A DNA stretch of 64,000 nucleotides. It comes from Dicaeum eximium (lineage: Eukaryota > Chordata > Aves > Passeriformes > Dicaeidae). The notes under the pieces are model-generated. The model had not been told where the DNA came from, ran no database searches, and was given only the letters and a program-made list of their open reading frames with translations. Of the stretch, positions 43,801-52,467 are shown piece after piece. The stretch's first letter is position 1. Each line of letters begins with the position of its first letter. Position numbers and translations under genes: made by a program. The DNA lies in NCBI GenBank assembly GCA_013396995.1, contig VWZP01002438.1, positions 219,448-283,447 on the forward strand, in the 5' to 3' direction.

Positions 43801-46377
43801 AGACACCAAGAGGAAGGGGAGGACATGTTCCCAGAGCCAGAGCAGAGATTCCCTGCATCACAGTGAAGACCATGGTGAGGCAGCTGTGCCCAGTATGGAG
43901 GTCCACAGTGAAGCAGAGATCCACCTGCAGCCCATGGAAGGTCACAACTGGAGAAGGTAGATGTGTCTTGAAGGAGGCTGTGACCACATGGACAGCCTAC
44001 ACTGGAAGAGGACCCCATGGGAAGCCCAAGCTGGAGCAGGTTTGCTGGCAGGACTTGGGGTCCCCTGGGAAATCCACACTGGAGCAGTCTGTGAAAAACT
44101 ACAGCCTGTGGGAAGCACTCACATTGGAGAAATTAATGGAGGGCATTCTCCATGGGAGGGACCCCATGCTGGACACAGGGCCAGGGCATGAGCAGTCCTC
44201 CCACTGAAGAGAAGGGAGAGGCAGAGACATGTGATGAACTGACTGCTGCTGCAGGAGAGAACATGGAGAAAATCAGGAGTGAAGTTGGGCCTGGGATAAA
44301 AGGAGGATTGGAGGGAAGGTGTTTTAAAGATTTTATTTTCTCATTACCTTAGTCTGATTTGATAAGCAACAAATAAAACTAATTTCCCCAGGTCAAGTCT
44401 GTTTTGCCTATGAAAGTAACTGGGGAGTGATCTCTCCCTGTTCTTATCTTAACCTCTGAGCCTTTCAGTCTATTTTCTCTCCCCTGTCCAGCTGAGGAGG
44501 GAAGTGATACAGTGGCTTTGGTGGGCACCTAGTGTCTAGTCAGGGTCAATTCCCAAAACTTTTAATTCTTTACTTAACAGTGAGCCCATGTCTTTAAACA
44601 CAGATATTCCATATATGCAGATATGTATGTTTCAATGTTTTAATATTTGCCGGTTTACTTTATGCACATAATGATTTATGTTGTGACTGTTGCAAGTAAC
44701 AAATGCAGAACTCAGAATGAACACAGGTGTCTTTTCAACTCTTCAAGCAGTCAACCATACTATATAATTGCACAAGATTAAATGAATTTCACTTTATTTC
44801 TGTTTGAATTATAAAAGGTAATCTTAGTTTCAGAGAAACTATTTTCAGGGCCTTGAAGGCAAACAAAATATTTCAAGAATCAGAGCAATTTCCTTCACCG
44901 GCTACTCAATCAAATAATAATAACAAGCAAAATCAGTAAAATAAATGCAGTAAAAGAGAAAAAGCTGAGAAATAAAACTGATGCTAGGGAAGAGCACTGA
45001 AGTGTTCAATATCCATGCCTCCCTCCTTTAATCTCCTGTGAAAGGTATGGTGAAGTGGATGGACTGATGGGGAACTATTCATTCCACAGCTGCTGTGGGG
45101 CTCCAAGAAAGGAGTGAAAGGCAAACTCCACCTCAAATATGTTACCAGGTAGGCAATAAATAGAGTTTTATAGGAGAGACGGAGCCTCAAGCAAGGTCCA
45201 GGGCCACCCCAGTAGAAATTCTGGTGGCCTCCCCTCTCTTGAAGTTGAGAATAGCAAACGAGAAGAGATAGGATAAGGGAGTGAAAGTGGGCTCCTTATC
45301 TGGACAGTGCAGGTGAAGCTCAAAGCATAGAAACATAAGGAGAAAAAAAATTGAAAAACAAGACCCATTTACGTCTTCAGAGGAGGGGTAGGGTAGACTG
45401 CACAACAGCAGATAACACACCCAATCATTGCAACATTCCTGTGATCCACCACCACGACCCAGTTTTTCAGGAAAAGTACATCCATTCAGAAAAGATGGAA
45501 CAAGAAGGCCAGGAAGGAAAGTAGTACTTGCACAAACAGTATGCCAAAGTCTAAGTAATAATAAACACAAAGCATATTCTTATAGGCATTAATATATGCA
45601 AATATATAGCTGTTTCCCTTTACTGTCATGGCATCTAATTTCTCTGTGTACAGACAATATAAGATAATCCATGTATTTTATCAGAGTTGAGCCTACTATT
45701 TACAAAAACACTTTCATTTCTACTTGCATGACTTGTGAGACCGTCTGCACACAGGAGCAGCGTTTGCATGACTGAAGATGCAAAACAGAGTCAAGTCTTT
45801 AAGCTCATGAGCCCATCTTGGGACTTCAAAGACTGACAAGATGAAGGAAACCACTGAACAACTAAAATCCAAAAGCATCTCCTCTTAGGTGCATAGTTAT
45901 ACATTTAAATAACCCAGTCAAGTAACTAGGGTTTCCCATCGTGTAGTAGAAGCAGAACACAGCTGGAATCAGAAAAGCACTGCCGTACAGCAGTTCCGAT
46001 CGGTGCAGCTGTCCACCACCTACTCGATCTGTGCACGAACTGCTGAGCTGAACGAGCGAACGAAATGAAATCCCAGCCGGGAGGGCAGCAAACCCGACCC
46101 GGAGCCAATCCCGGCCCGGCTCTGCAGGCGATGCCGCCCGCACGGACCCCTCTCAGCCGCCTGCCTTGCGGAGAGCCGAGACAAAAATCTCACGGTGCAA
46201 AGCATTTCAGCTCGTCCAGCTCTCCCGAGGGCGCGGGAGCTGCCGAGCGCAGCGGCGGGAGGTGCTGCCCGTGCACCCCGCTGCCCGCCCCGACGGCCCC
46301 GGCCGCCGCTCCCTGCCGTTCCCTGCCGTTCCCTACCGTTCCCTACCGTTGTGCTCGTCGTATCCCCAGTGCAGCAT
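25765..46377 (-). CDS. CA13: Carbonic anhydrase 13 gene, seven coding exons
   Basis: Cytosolic alpha-carbonic anhydrase; the family reversibly hydrates CO2 to bicarbonate and a proton. Coding exons on the minus strand are 46377-46347, 39366-39169, 33685-33567, 30289-30194, 29065-29003, 28140-27985 and 25878-25765. They sum to 777 nt, or 258 residues plus TAA, against about 260 for the family. All six introns are GT-AG with matching phases, and lengths of 198, 119, 96, 63 and 156 nt follow the usual alpha-CA layout. Visible residues are the zinc ligands His93, His95 and His118 (CA2 numbering 94, 96, 119), the proton-shuttle His63 (64), Glu105 (106) and Thr198 (199). Val follows that Thr, as in CA13, whereas CA2 has Thr there. 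There is no signal peptide. Oddities are Phe194 in a normally WTYPGS motif and a short C-terminus (REVRRN). The name rests on the Thr-Val-Pro signature, overall similarity and adjacency to RBIS and E2F5. A bird-specific CA3-like name is possible. Confidence 0.9.
27985..28140 (-). CDS. CA13: CA13 coding exon 6
   Basis: 156 nt with acceptor TTTCCAG and donor CAG|GTATCT. It runs from GKKALFTNFDP through SLTVPPLLESV to EPISVCSEQ. Thr of LTVPP is the family's Thr199, and the following Val is the CA13-like choice. The codons TGG ACT TAC TTT GGC read WTYFG where the family normally has WTYPG. Confidence 0.94.
29003..29065 (-). CDS. CA13: CA13 coding exon 5
   Basis: 63 nt encoding IGECNPQLNKITDRLDTIR and two further residues. 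The acceptor is TTAATAG with a weak polypyrimidine tract and the donor is AAG|GTGAAC. Length and position match exon 5 of other cytosolic CAs. Confidence 0.92.
30194..30289 (-). CDS. CA13: CA13 coding exon 4
   Basis: 96 nt, in phase 0 at both ends, with acceptor CTTTTCAG and donor AAG|GTAAGA. It begins LHVVHWNAEKYSSF, which gives the third zinc ligand (CA2 His119), and ends DGLAVMAVFLK, covering the Val143 pocket region. Confidence 0.93.
33567..33685 (-). CDS. CA13: CA13 coding exon 3
   Basis: 119 nt with acceptor TTTCCAG and donor GAG|GTAAGG. It encodes VLTGGPLSGTYRLRQIHFHW through MKYAAE and holds two zinc ligands in QIHFHWG and the Glu of GSEHTVDG. The acceptor lies only 14 bp from the start of the duplicated block (33699), but the exon itself is not duplicated. 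Confidence 0.94.
34078..34078. other. Single ambiguous base (N) at contig join
   Basis: An N directly after seven A bases. Sequence to its right restarts at the equivalent of 33847, so the N marks a join between overlapping pieces. Confidence 0.9.
34511..34935 (+). mobile_element. CR1 LINE 3' fragment, first copy of duplicated block
   Basis: Forward-strand translation near 34528 reads MSYEEQVHTLSLSSLEKRRL followed by RGDLTALYF, the conserved end of CR1 ORF2 (family pattern LSYEERL..LGLFSLEKRRLRGDL). The sequence ends GGTCCCTTCCAACTGAAAGA, the CR1 tail. Frames are broken, so it is inactive. Confidence 0.9.
35499..35499. other. Single ambiguous base (N) at contig join
   Basis: An N after GGCACTT. 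Sequence to its right restarts at the equivalent of 33699, and the sequence that should follow GGCACTT appears instead at 37068. Confidence 0.9.
36080..36504 (+). mobile_element. CR1 LINE 3' fragment, second copy of duplicated block
   Basis: The same CR1 fragment as at 34511-34935, repeated with one noticed substitution (RRLRS instead of RRLRG). It probably represents the same genomic element counted twice by the assembly. Confidence 0.9.
37068..39168 (-). other. CA13: CA13 intron 2, unduplicated part
   Basis: AT-rich intron sequence between the duplicated block and exon 2. A 114-codon plus-strand open frame (38814-39158) ends just before exon 2. It lacks any family resemblance, so I treat it as chance. 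Confidence 0.55.
39169..39366 (-). CDS. CA13: CA13 coding exon 2
   Basis: 198 nt, the standard alpha-CA exon 2 length. It follows TTGCAG and ends AAATCAG|GTTTGT. It encodes the stretch from GPAHWKEVFPVANGDRQSPI to DDTVNKS and includes NNGHS, which carries the proton-shuttle histidine (CA2 His64). The residue equivalent to CA2 Asn67 is Ser. Confidence 0.93.
40979..40999. repeat. Perfect 9-bp inverted repeat
   Basis: TGGGGTGCT, three A, then AGCACCCCA: a perfect 9-bp stem with a 3-base loop. It opens a short GC-rich patch in an otherwise AT-rich intron. Confidence 0.85.
41028..41043 (+). promoter_or_regulatory. Possible CTCF-like site
   Basis: GCGCCAGGGGGCTGCA resembles the CTCF core (CCACYAGRGGGC-type) with about two mismatches in the left half. 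It sits beside the hairpin at 40979-40999 in CA13 intron 1. This is motif resemblance only. Confidence 0.3.
43050..43277 (+). mobile_element. Two short CR1 tail remnants
   Basis: Around 43050-43096 is ATCTTAAAGGTCTTTTGCAA followed by AATGATTCTATGAAT. Around 43236-43277 is GTGGTCCCTTCCAACC followed by ATTCTGTGATT. Both are CR1 3' termini of under 50 bp on the forward strand, separated by AT-rich sequence. Confidence 0.6.
43601..44556 (+). mobile_element. Solo LTR, avian ERVL-like, near full length
   Basis: Starts TGTGGCTTCTGTGAGAAGC and ends GGCACCTAGTGTCTAGTC then AGGGTC, matching an LTR family common in birds as I remember it. The interior carries diverged repeats of a CTGGAGCAG-containing unit. 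A GGATAAAAGG TATA-like motif lies near 44296 and AATAAA lies at 44372-44377. No gag, pol or env sequence flanks it, so it is a solo LTR left by recombination. It is antisense to CA13, in whose intron 1 it lies. Target-site duplications were not resolved. Confidence 0.75.
46311..46350 (-). repeat. CA13: Four 10-bp tandem units spanning CA13 exon 1 donor
   Basis: On the plus strand, two CCCTGCCGTT units (46311-46330) are followed by two CCCTACCGTT units (46331-46350). On the minus strand the latter two each read AACGGTAGGG, giving two identical AACG|GTAGGG donors. The first is the real exon end (46347). The outer two units have GC in place of GT at the donor position. Confidence 0.95.
46347..46377 (-). 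CDS. CA13: CA13 coding exon 1
   Basis: Encodes MLHWGYDEHN plus the first base of a Gly codon. ATG lies at 46377-46375 in a fair Kozak context (GAGCC before ATG). The tract HWGYDEHNG matches the conserved alpha-CA N-terminus (human CA13 WGYREHNG). It starts two residues later than human. The donor AACG|GTAGGG is part of a 10-bp tandem repeat, so an identical second donor lies 10 nt downstream. Confidence 0.88.
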
Positions 46378-46398
46378 GGCTCTGCTCTCCTGCCGGCG

Positions 46399-46438
46399 CG
46401 GGACGGGACAGGACGGGATGGGATGGGACGGGCTGGGG
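46399..46438 (+). repeat. G-run array upstream of CA13 start
   Basis: Successive GGG/GGGG runs separated by 2-6 bases (GGGATGGGATGGGACGGG core), a sequence capable of forming a G-quadruplex on the plus strand, the template strand for CA13. It lies 22 bp upstream of the CA13 ATG. Confidence 0.7.
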
Positions 46439-47073
46439 CAGGAGAGGCGGCTGCGCCCGATTTGAAGGCGACGGGCGGCGACGCCCCGATCCTCGGGCGC
46501 TGATAAGGAGACCTGCAGCGCTCCGGCCTCCTGGCCCGTCCGTGCCTGTTGTCGCCCGAAGCCATTCGTCACCCAGGCTCTCCCCAGCCCTGTCAGGGTG
46601 GCCCGGGGGAGGCAGGGCCATGTCTCAAGAGCCCGCTCCAACAGGGAGAAGGTGGCTCCACCAGCCCCCGTCCCGTCAGAGCACGAGTTGTGCGGCAGGG
46701 AAAGACGGCAGTGCCCATTCCTGGGGTCACCCCCGCCACTCCCGAAAGTAAAGCCAAGTGCGCACCGCTGCATCCCCTCCCGTTTTTCTCCCAGGCGTGT
46801 AAACCCAATTCCCTTTGGAATAGGCCGCAGGAAGATTTCACGTTTTCCCAACCGAGGCCGTGAGGCAGGAGGGTGTCCCACCACCCCCTGTGAATTTATC
46901 CAGGTGCCGGCGGCTGCCCGTGGGGACGCGCTTGTGACAACGCGGAACTTTGGACTCAGCGCTCGGGCTGGGGCGCGCACCAAGGAGCTCTCAGCCTTCC
47001 CATGCGGCAAACGCTGGCTGCGAAGGCGCGGGAGAGGCAAGCAGGGCCCGGGCCGAGGCTGAGGCTGGGACGA

Positions 47074-47074
<1 letters not shown>

Positions 47075-47126
<52 letters not shown>
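47075..47126 (+). repeat. (ACAGGG)n minisatellite before RBIS
   Basis: About 8.7 perfect copies of a 6-bp ACAGGG unit. Each pair of GGG runs is spaced by ACA, so the plus strand meets the G-quadruplex pattern. It lies about 170 bp upstream of the RBIS ATG. Confidence 0.95.
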
Positions 47127-47230
47127 CGCCGCTCCGCCGGTGCCGCTCCCCGGTGCGGCTCCACAGCGCCCACTCGGGGCGGCGCGCGCTCCCTGGCGGC
47201 CCGCGCCCGCCCCGTGACAGCGCTGGGGCC

Positions 47231-47268
47231 ATTGGCGGTTCCGCGCGCCACAGCCCCATGTGACGTCA
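47231..47268 (+). promoter_or_regulatory. RBIS: Inverted CCAAT box and full CRE before RBIS ATG
   Basis: ATTGG (47231-47235) is an inverted CCAAT box of the NF-Y type. TGACGTCA (47261-47268) is a perfect palindromic cAMP-response element, 26 bp before the ATG. Both are typical of CpG-island housekeeping promoters. The closeness of the CRE to the ATG implies a very short 5' UTR or multiple starts. Confidence 0.6.
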
Positions 47269-47294
47269 CCCGCCCGCGCGCCGCAGCCGCCGCC

Positions 47295-47414
47295 ATGGGC
47301 AAGAGCCGCGGCGGGGCCGCCAAGGCCGGCAGCGTGTTCCGCATCGCCCGCAGCGGCGTCCTCAGGGCCAAGGCCAAGGGCAAGGCGCGGCCCGTCACCT
47401 CCGGGCTGAAGCAG
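47295..47414 (+). CDS. RBIS: RBIS coding exon 1
   Basis: 40 codons in the CpG block, ending AAGCAG|GTGAGT. It carries the basic nucleolar-type N-terminus. Most codons end in G or C. Confidence 0.93.
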
Positions 47415-50400
47415 GTGAGTGCCGCGGCGGGAGGAGGCGCTGGCCGGGCTGCGGCAGCGCCCCGCCATGGGGAAGGCCCCGGCCCGGCGGGGTTTCCTCC
47501 CCTTGGAGCTCGCTGCGCGCCGAGCGAGCGCTCGGAACCGATGAAATCGAGCTGTTCTAGGGGCAGTGTGCGTCCGGGCTCAAAATGGCAAAGTGCACGA
47601 TTTCCACCCGAAAATTAGGTTTGTATGTGGATGTGTCATCTGCAAAAAGAGAAGCACGAGAAGTCCATTTGACTAATCCGCAGGCGGATGCCACAGAAGG
47701 CATCCGGCTGTGCTTGAGGGGTGTCGTTTGGGAAGTGTCTGATGGGATCTCGCCTTGTCCTCGGGAATGCGATGGTAAAGGGCGCATCAGCAGTTCAGGA
47801 GTTCGCGTTCACCGACTGCATTCACTGCGTCGCCGAGGGTGTAATTCAGGGCACAGTTTGACAAAATGCCTTGATCCAACCACCGGGCGCAGTTAGTACA
47901 GCTAACGAGGGGAGGTGCTGCTCCATTCCATCACGTTCCTGGTCCCAGGAAGGGATCCCTTTGCCCCGCTCTGGGCTATATTCCCACAGCTCTCCTTGAT
48001 GCTAGCGCAGGAACTCTTCGCCCACCAGGTGACTCAACTTGCTAAATCAGCAGCAAAAGCCATTAAAAATACATTTTGCATTTTTATGTGCTGGGTTGGT
48101 GAGTTGAACAAACATAATTATGAATGAATGAATGAATGAATGAATGAATGAATGAATGCAGAGAGAAGCATTTTGGTGGGGAAGAACCAGAAAGGATGGA
48201 GCCTTTTCTGATTCAGTAGCTGTTTATTTGCCTCAGCTGTCAAGTAAAACTGTCAGTGAGATGTAGTGAACAGACCTAGGAGTTTGCAGTGCTGGATGTT
48301 TTGCTCTTAATTCCTCTCTGCCCCTATCTTGCACCTTGCATGGGCTATGATGCTCTGTAGGTGCTTCTGTGAGCCAATTTAATGTACTAAAGCAATAGAA
48401 AAACAAAGAAGCATAAATAATGTTGTTATTGTCGTGTCTGTAGAGGAGCACAGCCCAGAGGAGGGATGGAGTGGGTCGTGGGGCAGGGACCAGTGCAGGG
48501 GAAGAGGGATGGGGATGATCTAAGCAAGAGTTTTCCTGTTATGAGCACTGAGTCATTATAGGGTATCTTCTCAAACCCTGCCTCCAGCCTGAGGTGTGTA
48601 TTCTGCAAGAGTGCAGCTCTCCCTCTAGAAAAGCACCTGGTGATAAAAATAATAAAAGCAGATAGTGGATTGTTTTCTCTATTTGATGCAGTTGCAGTCT
48701 GCTGGACAAACATAAGTAAATAAATGGCTGTTTCAGATTTTCTTCTGTAAGCTCCACTTGATTAATTAATCTGGTGGATAGACAGGAATGTAACAAACTT
48801 TAGAAAAAACATGTTGCTGGTATTGTGTCTCCTCCTAGTCTAGACTGTTCTGTATAATAAATGGAGAAACAGGTTTAAAATCATATTCATTAAAAGTCAT
48901 TAGCTTATTAGGAGTAAAATTTCATTCTCTCTGTTTGAAGCTGTATTCTTTAATGCATTAAGCCTTTGGGCTTAATGTGATCTACTTATCATTAGGCAGT
49001 ATAGGAAGATGCTCAGAAAAAAAATTGCTAAAATACATTTATTCATTAATAGCTAAAAGCCCATTGTAACTGTTCAGACAACTTTAGATGTAGATACCCG
49101 TGCTAACTATAGAGCCTCTTTCTGTGGAGGAATCCTACTTGAGTACCTGAGCATATCCCATATTAAAACTGAGTGGAATCTTCTAAAACCCCTGTGAAGC
49201 TGGAAGATGGTGACAAGCCCTGACTGAAGACATGGTCTTTGTACATCATGTTCCCAACAGGCCATCCACTCTGATCAGAGCTGGGAGCTGGGGCTGTATT
49301 TCTCAGTCACTGTCACAGTTAAAGTGTTCATCTGAGTAGACCTGTTCTATCAGCCTCATTGCCACTGCTTTCTTAATACTGGTTTTTGTGGTCAGTCAGA
49401 ATGGAATTACTGTTACTGTATATGTGCTCTGAAATTATGGAGGCTTTGAAAGCAAAATGAATACGTGTAACCATTCACAGTTTGCTTCTGCCTGTTTAAA
49501 TTGCTCAGAGATGAGCTACGGGGTAGCCTTTGAAACAGCAGTAGCTATCCTGAAATTTGGGGTTGCCTGAAGACCTATGAGTGTGCTTTTGGAATGTTTC
49601 CAACATAATAGGTCATTACCTGGCTGTGATCCTGTTCCAGACTTTGGAAGCAGCAGGTGCTAGGGCTCAGACCAGCTGAATCTTACTCTGCTGCAGTGGG
49701 GAGAGTTTATGCCCTCTTGCATCTACCCTGCTCCTCTACCACAGACACTTGTCCCCAGAGTGCAGCACACGACCATATTCTGGCACTTCGTCTTTGAAAG
49801 TAAAATCTTTGATGAAATAACTTACAAAGGGACACTTGGGCTAAAAGAGAGGCTACAGTGCCCATTCCACTCTGCTACAGCTGCAGTTTCTTTAAATACT
49901 GTGGCAAAACCTGGTAGATGCTGTTGGCCACACCTATAGTACAAACAGTTAAGATGCAAGGTGTGATGATGAAAGGTAAGCTACTGGAAGAAATTCAAAA
50001 TAGTAAAATCATTTACAAATTGTATTTGGTTTGAGGGGCTACAGGCATGGCTTCTCTAAAAAGATGCCAGAAGCTTCCCTTATGTCTGAAAGGGCTAATG
50101 CCAGCTGGCTTCAGGATGGATATTCTGCTGGCCAAGGCAAAGCCTATCAGGTACTGGCAGTGCCTCTGGCATGATGTAGTTAAGAAGCACACCACCAGCA
50201 GCAGTCAGAAAAGAGGAGTGAGAAATTTTAAAAGAAACAGCCCTGCAGACACTGAGGTCAGTAAAGAAGGTGGGGCAGGAGGTGCTCCAGGTGTCTAAGG
50301 TGCTGAGATTCCTCTGCAGCATTTGTTTGACAACAAATGAAATTAATTTTGAGTCTGTTCTGCCCATGATGGCAACTGATGAGTGATCTCTCCCTGCCCC

Positions 50401-52467
50401 TACCTCTACCCATAAGCCTTTCATTGTATTTCCTGTCCCCTCTCCAGCTGAAGAGAACAGCAGTGGAGTGGCTTTGGTGGGCACCTGACATCCAGCCAGG
50501 GTCAGTCCACCAGAGAGATGAAGGAAGGAGCCCTTCCTGGGACTTCACTCCAGCTAAGAGGAGCTGAGCGTGGTGTAGCAGGGCCTGTGAAGCCCTGTTT
50601 TCTCTGTGTTCTCCTTCTGGATCACTATGGGCTCCTGTTCCAGTAGAGCAAGTTTAACTCTTAATTTTGAATTTATTCGTACACAGCTAGTGACCCAATG
50701 AAGTAACAGATAAAACACACTGTAGCATGTAACACTGGCTGCATAATAATTGCACAAAAATGGGGCGGTTTCACATCAGTGGATTTTTTGTTAAAAATAC
50801 CAATGTGTGTATTTTTTTCTCTCCCAGATAAACATTAAAAATGCTGAAAAAGTTAGTACAATAAATAAAGCATTTGCTGAAGTTCAGAAAGAAATCCGCC
50901 AGCTATCAAAAGGTACCACGGCAGAACCTCAGAAGATTCAGCAGGTAATTTCCCTTTGTAAAAATCTGAGGAGAATGAAAAGAATGTGTGTGTTTAAAGC
51001 ATTATAACGTGTCTCTTAGACTGCAGCAAGGTGCTGGTTCAACCCTTTTAAGTGCCATTTACTTAAGAGTTGGAGTTGATGACCCTTGTGGGTCCCTTCC
51101 ATCTCAGAATATTCTGTGAATTCATGCAGTTGCTTTAAAGCTAGAATCCCTGTTTCATGAATTTCATTTGTGTGGTAATGATGAAACCTAGTTAGCATGT
51201 TCAAATTCTATATAACTACTAAAGTAGAGAGAAAAAAGGGTAGCAGCCATGCTGAAGCATGCTTCAAAAGCATATTTTTAATTACAATTTAGTTGATTTC
51301 TAATTATTTTTTTTAAGTTAGTCCCAGCTCCATCCCCTTGATTTGAAACTTGTATCTCCACATGAATAGACACAGAGAGGATGAAGCTGGCTGTTCCCTA
51401 CATGAAGTGCCTCATAGTGCTTTGAAACAAACAGTTCTGCCTCTCTTTGTTCCTCATTCCTAAGCCTTTGTATTACCTCATCAGATGGACCAACACCAGA
51501 AGCAGCAATTTCTGTAGTAGAGGTTTTGCCTGCAGCACTTGGGGTTCAAGACAGTATTTCTCTTGCCTTTGTCTAGTTTTTTTTATACAGGCCTATTTGC
51601 AGTCTTGCACAAGAATTAATTCATAAAAATTTCATTCCTGACAAGTTCCTCCATGTAAACTCTTTCTGCTGACTGATGCTCCAGGCACAGTTTCATGGAG
51701 AGAAAGCAGTGCTTCAGGATGAGATGCAGATGAATCCATCCTGCTGTTGGGGGAAGGTGGAGATTGGAGAAGTGGACATGGGTTCTCAGTGTGCTTGAGG
51801 TGATCAAGTTTCTGTACAGCTGGGAGCAACTAAACAAGTGTCAAATACCTTAAGGAGAGGCTGAGGGAAAAATGAAACGTAAGCAGCAGTGCTGCCAGCA
51901 CAGGATGAAGCCAAGCCAGGATTTCAAGGCAGTTGGAGCCACTGGTCCTGTCCCTGCTGGCTTGTTATTTATTCCTCCAAGAATTCAGACTGTAGTACAG
52001 CTCCTGTGCTAGTAGAGCTCTACATCACTCAGGCTGTAAATAGTATTTTTTCCAAAGTTGCCAAAGTGTTGTTGAGAGCAGTGTGAACTAAAAGCTCAGC
52101 CTGTCTCAGTTGGGCCATGTGTGTTGTTACTGGTACAGCGCTCCCAAAGCATTTTCTGCTTATGTCTCAACTTCAGTGTATCCTGTAATCCCCCCAAATT
52201 ATTGAAGTATAACTGCAAAATCAGCCAAAATTAAATATATAAAAGTCAAACTAATCTTCTGGATAATGGGTATTTATTAGTCTGGGGTTTTTTTGTTTGT
52301 TTGTTTGGTGGTTTTTTTTGGTTTTTTTTTTTTTTTCTTGTTTTCCCAAGCAGAATAAAAATAAATTCTGCTTTAAACTGAAACTCTTTTTTTTCCAGGT
52401 TTCTACAAATCTGGAAGAGGAACCAGCAAACGTAGATGCTGCCACAAACCTATTATCTCAGTTGTAA
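47295..52467 (+). CDS. RBIS: Ribosomal biogenesis factor gene, three coding exons
   Basis: Small basic nucleolar protein (formerly C8orf59 in human) linked to ribosomal subunit assembly. Exons 47295-47414, 50828-50944 and 52399-52467 have 120, 117 and 69 nt, all phase 0 with GT-AG introns. Together they encode 101 residues against 100 in human. The N-terminus MGKSRGGAAKAGSVFRIA is Lys/Arg-rich, followed by RAKAKGKARPVTSGLKQ, which matches the family's FKAKNKAKPVTTNLK tract. The middle reads INIKNAEKVSTINKAFAEVQ and the end VDAATNLLSQL. No membrane segment or signal peptide is present. The ATG has an ideal Kozak context (GCCGCCATGG). Exon 1 is Gly/Ala-rich and GC-ending in codons, unlike exons 2 and 3. 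The gene is divergent to CA13 and convergent to E2F5. Confidence 0.93.
48121..48158 (+). repeat. (TGAA)n microsatellite
   Basis: About 9.5 perfect TGAA units in RBIS intron 1, long enough to be length-variable between individuals. Confidence 0.95.
50047..50515 (+). mobile_element. Solo LTR, same family, internally deleted
   Basis: Shares GCCAGCTGGCTTCAGGATGG, then AAGCCTATCAG, GAGTGATCTCTCCCTGCCCC and GGCTTTGGTGGGCACCTGAC with the LTR at 43601-44556. About half of the middle, including the CTGGAGCAG repeats and the AATAAA, is missing. It has the same plus orientation as the first LTR, in RBIS intron 1. Confidence 0.72.
50828..50944 (+). CDS. RBIS: RBIS coding exon 2
   Basis: 39 codons from acceptor TCTCCCAG to donor CAGCAG|GTAATT. 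It encodes INIKNAEKVSTINKAFAEVQ, then KEIRQLSKGTTAEPQKIQQ, the conserved helical core (human EKVNRVNKAFVNVQKEL). Confidence 0.94.
50945..52398 (+). other. RBIS: RBIS intron 2
   Basis: A 1,454-bp GT-AG intron with a CR1 tail and a T-rich tract near its 3' end. Open frames near 51.6-51.8 kb overlap in several frames and have no support. Confidence 0.7.
51022..51126 (+). mobile_element. Short CR1 LINE tail
   Basis: GTTGGAGTTGATGACCCTTG, GTGGGTCCCTTCCATCTCAG and ATATTCTGTGAATTC follow the CR1 3' terminus on the forward strand. Located in RBIS intron 2. Confidence 0.75.
52399..52467 (+). CDS. RBIS: RBIS coding exon 3 and stop
   Basis: 22 codons and TAA after acceptor TTTTTTTTCCAG. It encodes VSTNLEEEPANVDAATNLLS and QL, matching human NVDEATRLMALL at the end. 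A long T-rich tract (52285-52340) lies about 60 bp upstream. Confidence 0.92.
   Translation, partial: VSTNLEEEPANVDAATNLLSQL

Larger units (their letters stand above)
39367..46346 (-). other. CA13: CA13 intron 1
   Basis: A 6,980-bp GT-AG intron. It holds a purine-rich tract (about 40540-40604), a GC-rich patch with a hairpin (40979-41100), two short CR1 tails, and a forward-strand LTR at 43601-44556. An open frame directly upstream of exon 2 (from 39531) reads into exon 2 in a different frame and is not an alternative start for CA13. Confidence 0.75.
46050..47560. promoter_or_regulatory. CpG-rich block with head-to-head CA13 and RBIS starts
   Basis: About 1.5 kb of CpG-dense sequence inside AT-rich surroundings. 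It contains CA13 exon 1 on the minus strand (ATG at 46377) and RBIS exon 1 on the plus strand (ATG at 47295), 917 bp apart and divergent. Large open frames on both strands here reflect absence of stop codons in GC-rich DNA. Start sites were not observed. A shared promoter domain is likely from the layout. Confidence 0.8.
47415..50827 (+). other. RBIS: RBIS intron 1
   Basis: 3,413 bp. It starts in the CpG-rich block and contains a TGAA microsatellite and a truncated LTR. I saw no other exon or RNA gene in it. Confidence 0.75.

Noticed and set aside
46065..47618. Long open frames of 100-308 codons on both strands in the CpG block
   Set aside because: They overlap in many frames, are low-complexity (Arg, Pro, Ala, Gly) and arise because GC-rich DNA has few stops. 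Only the short CA13 and RBIS first exons within them match known families.
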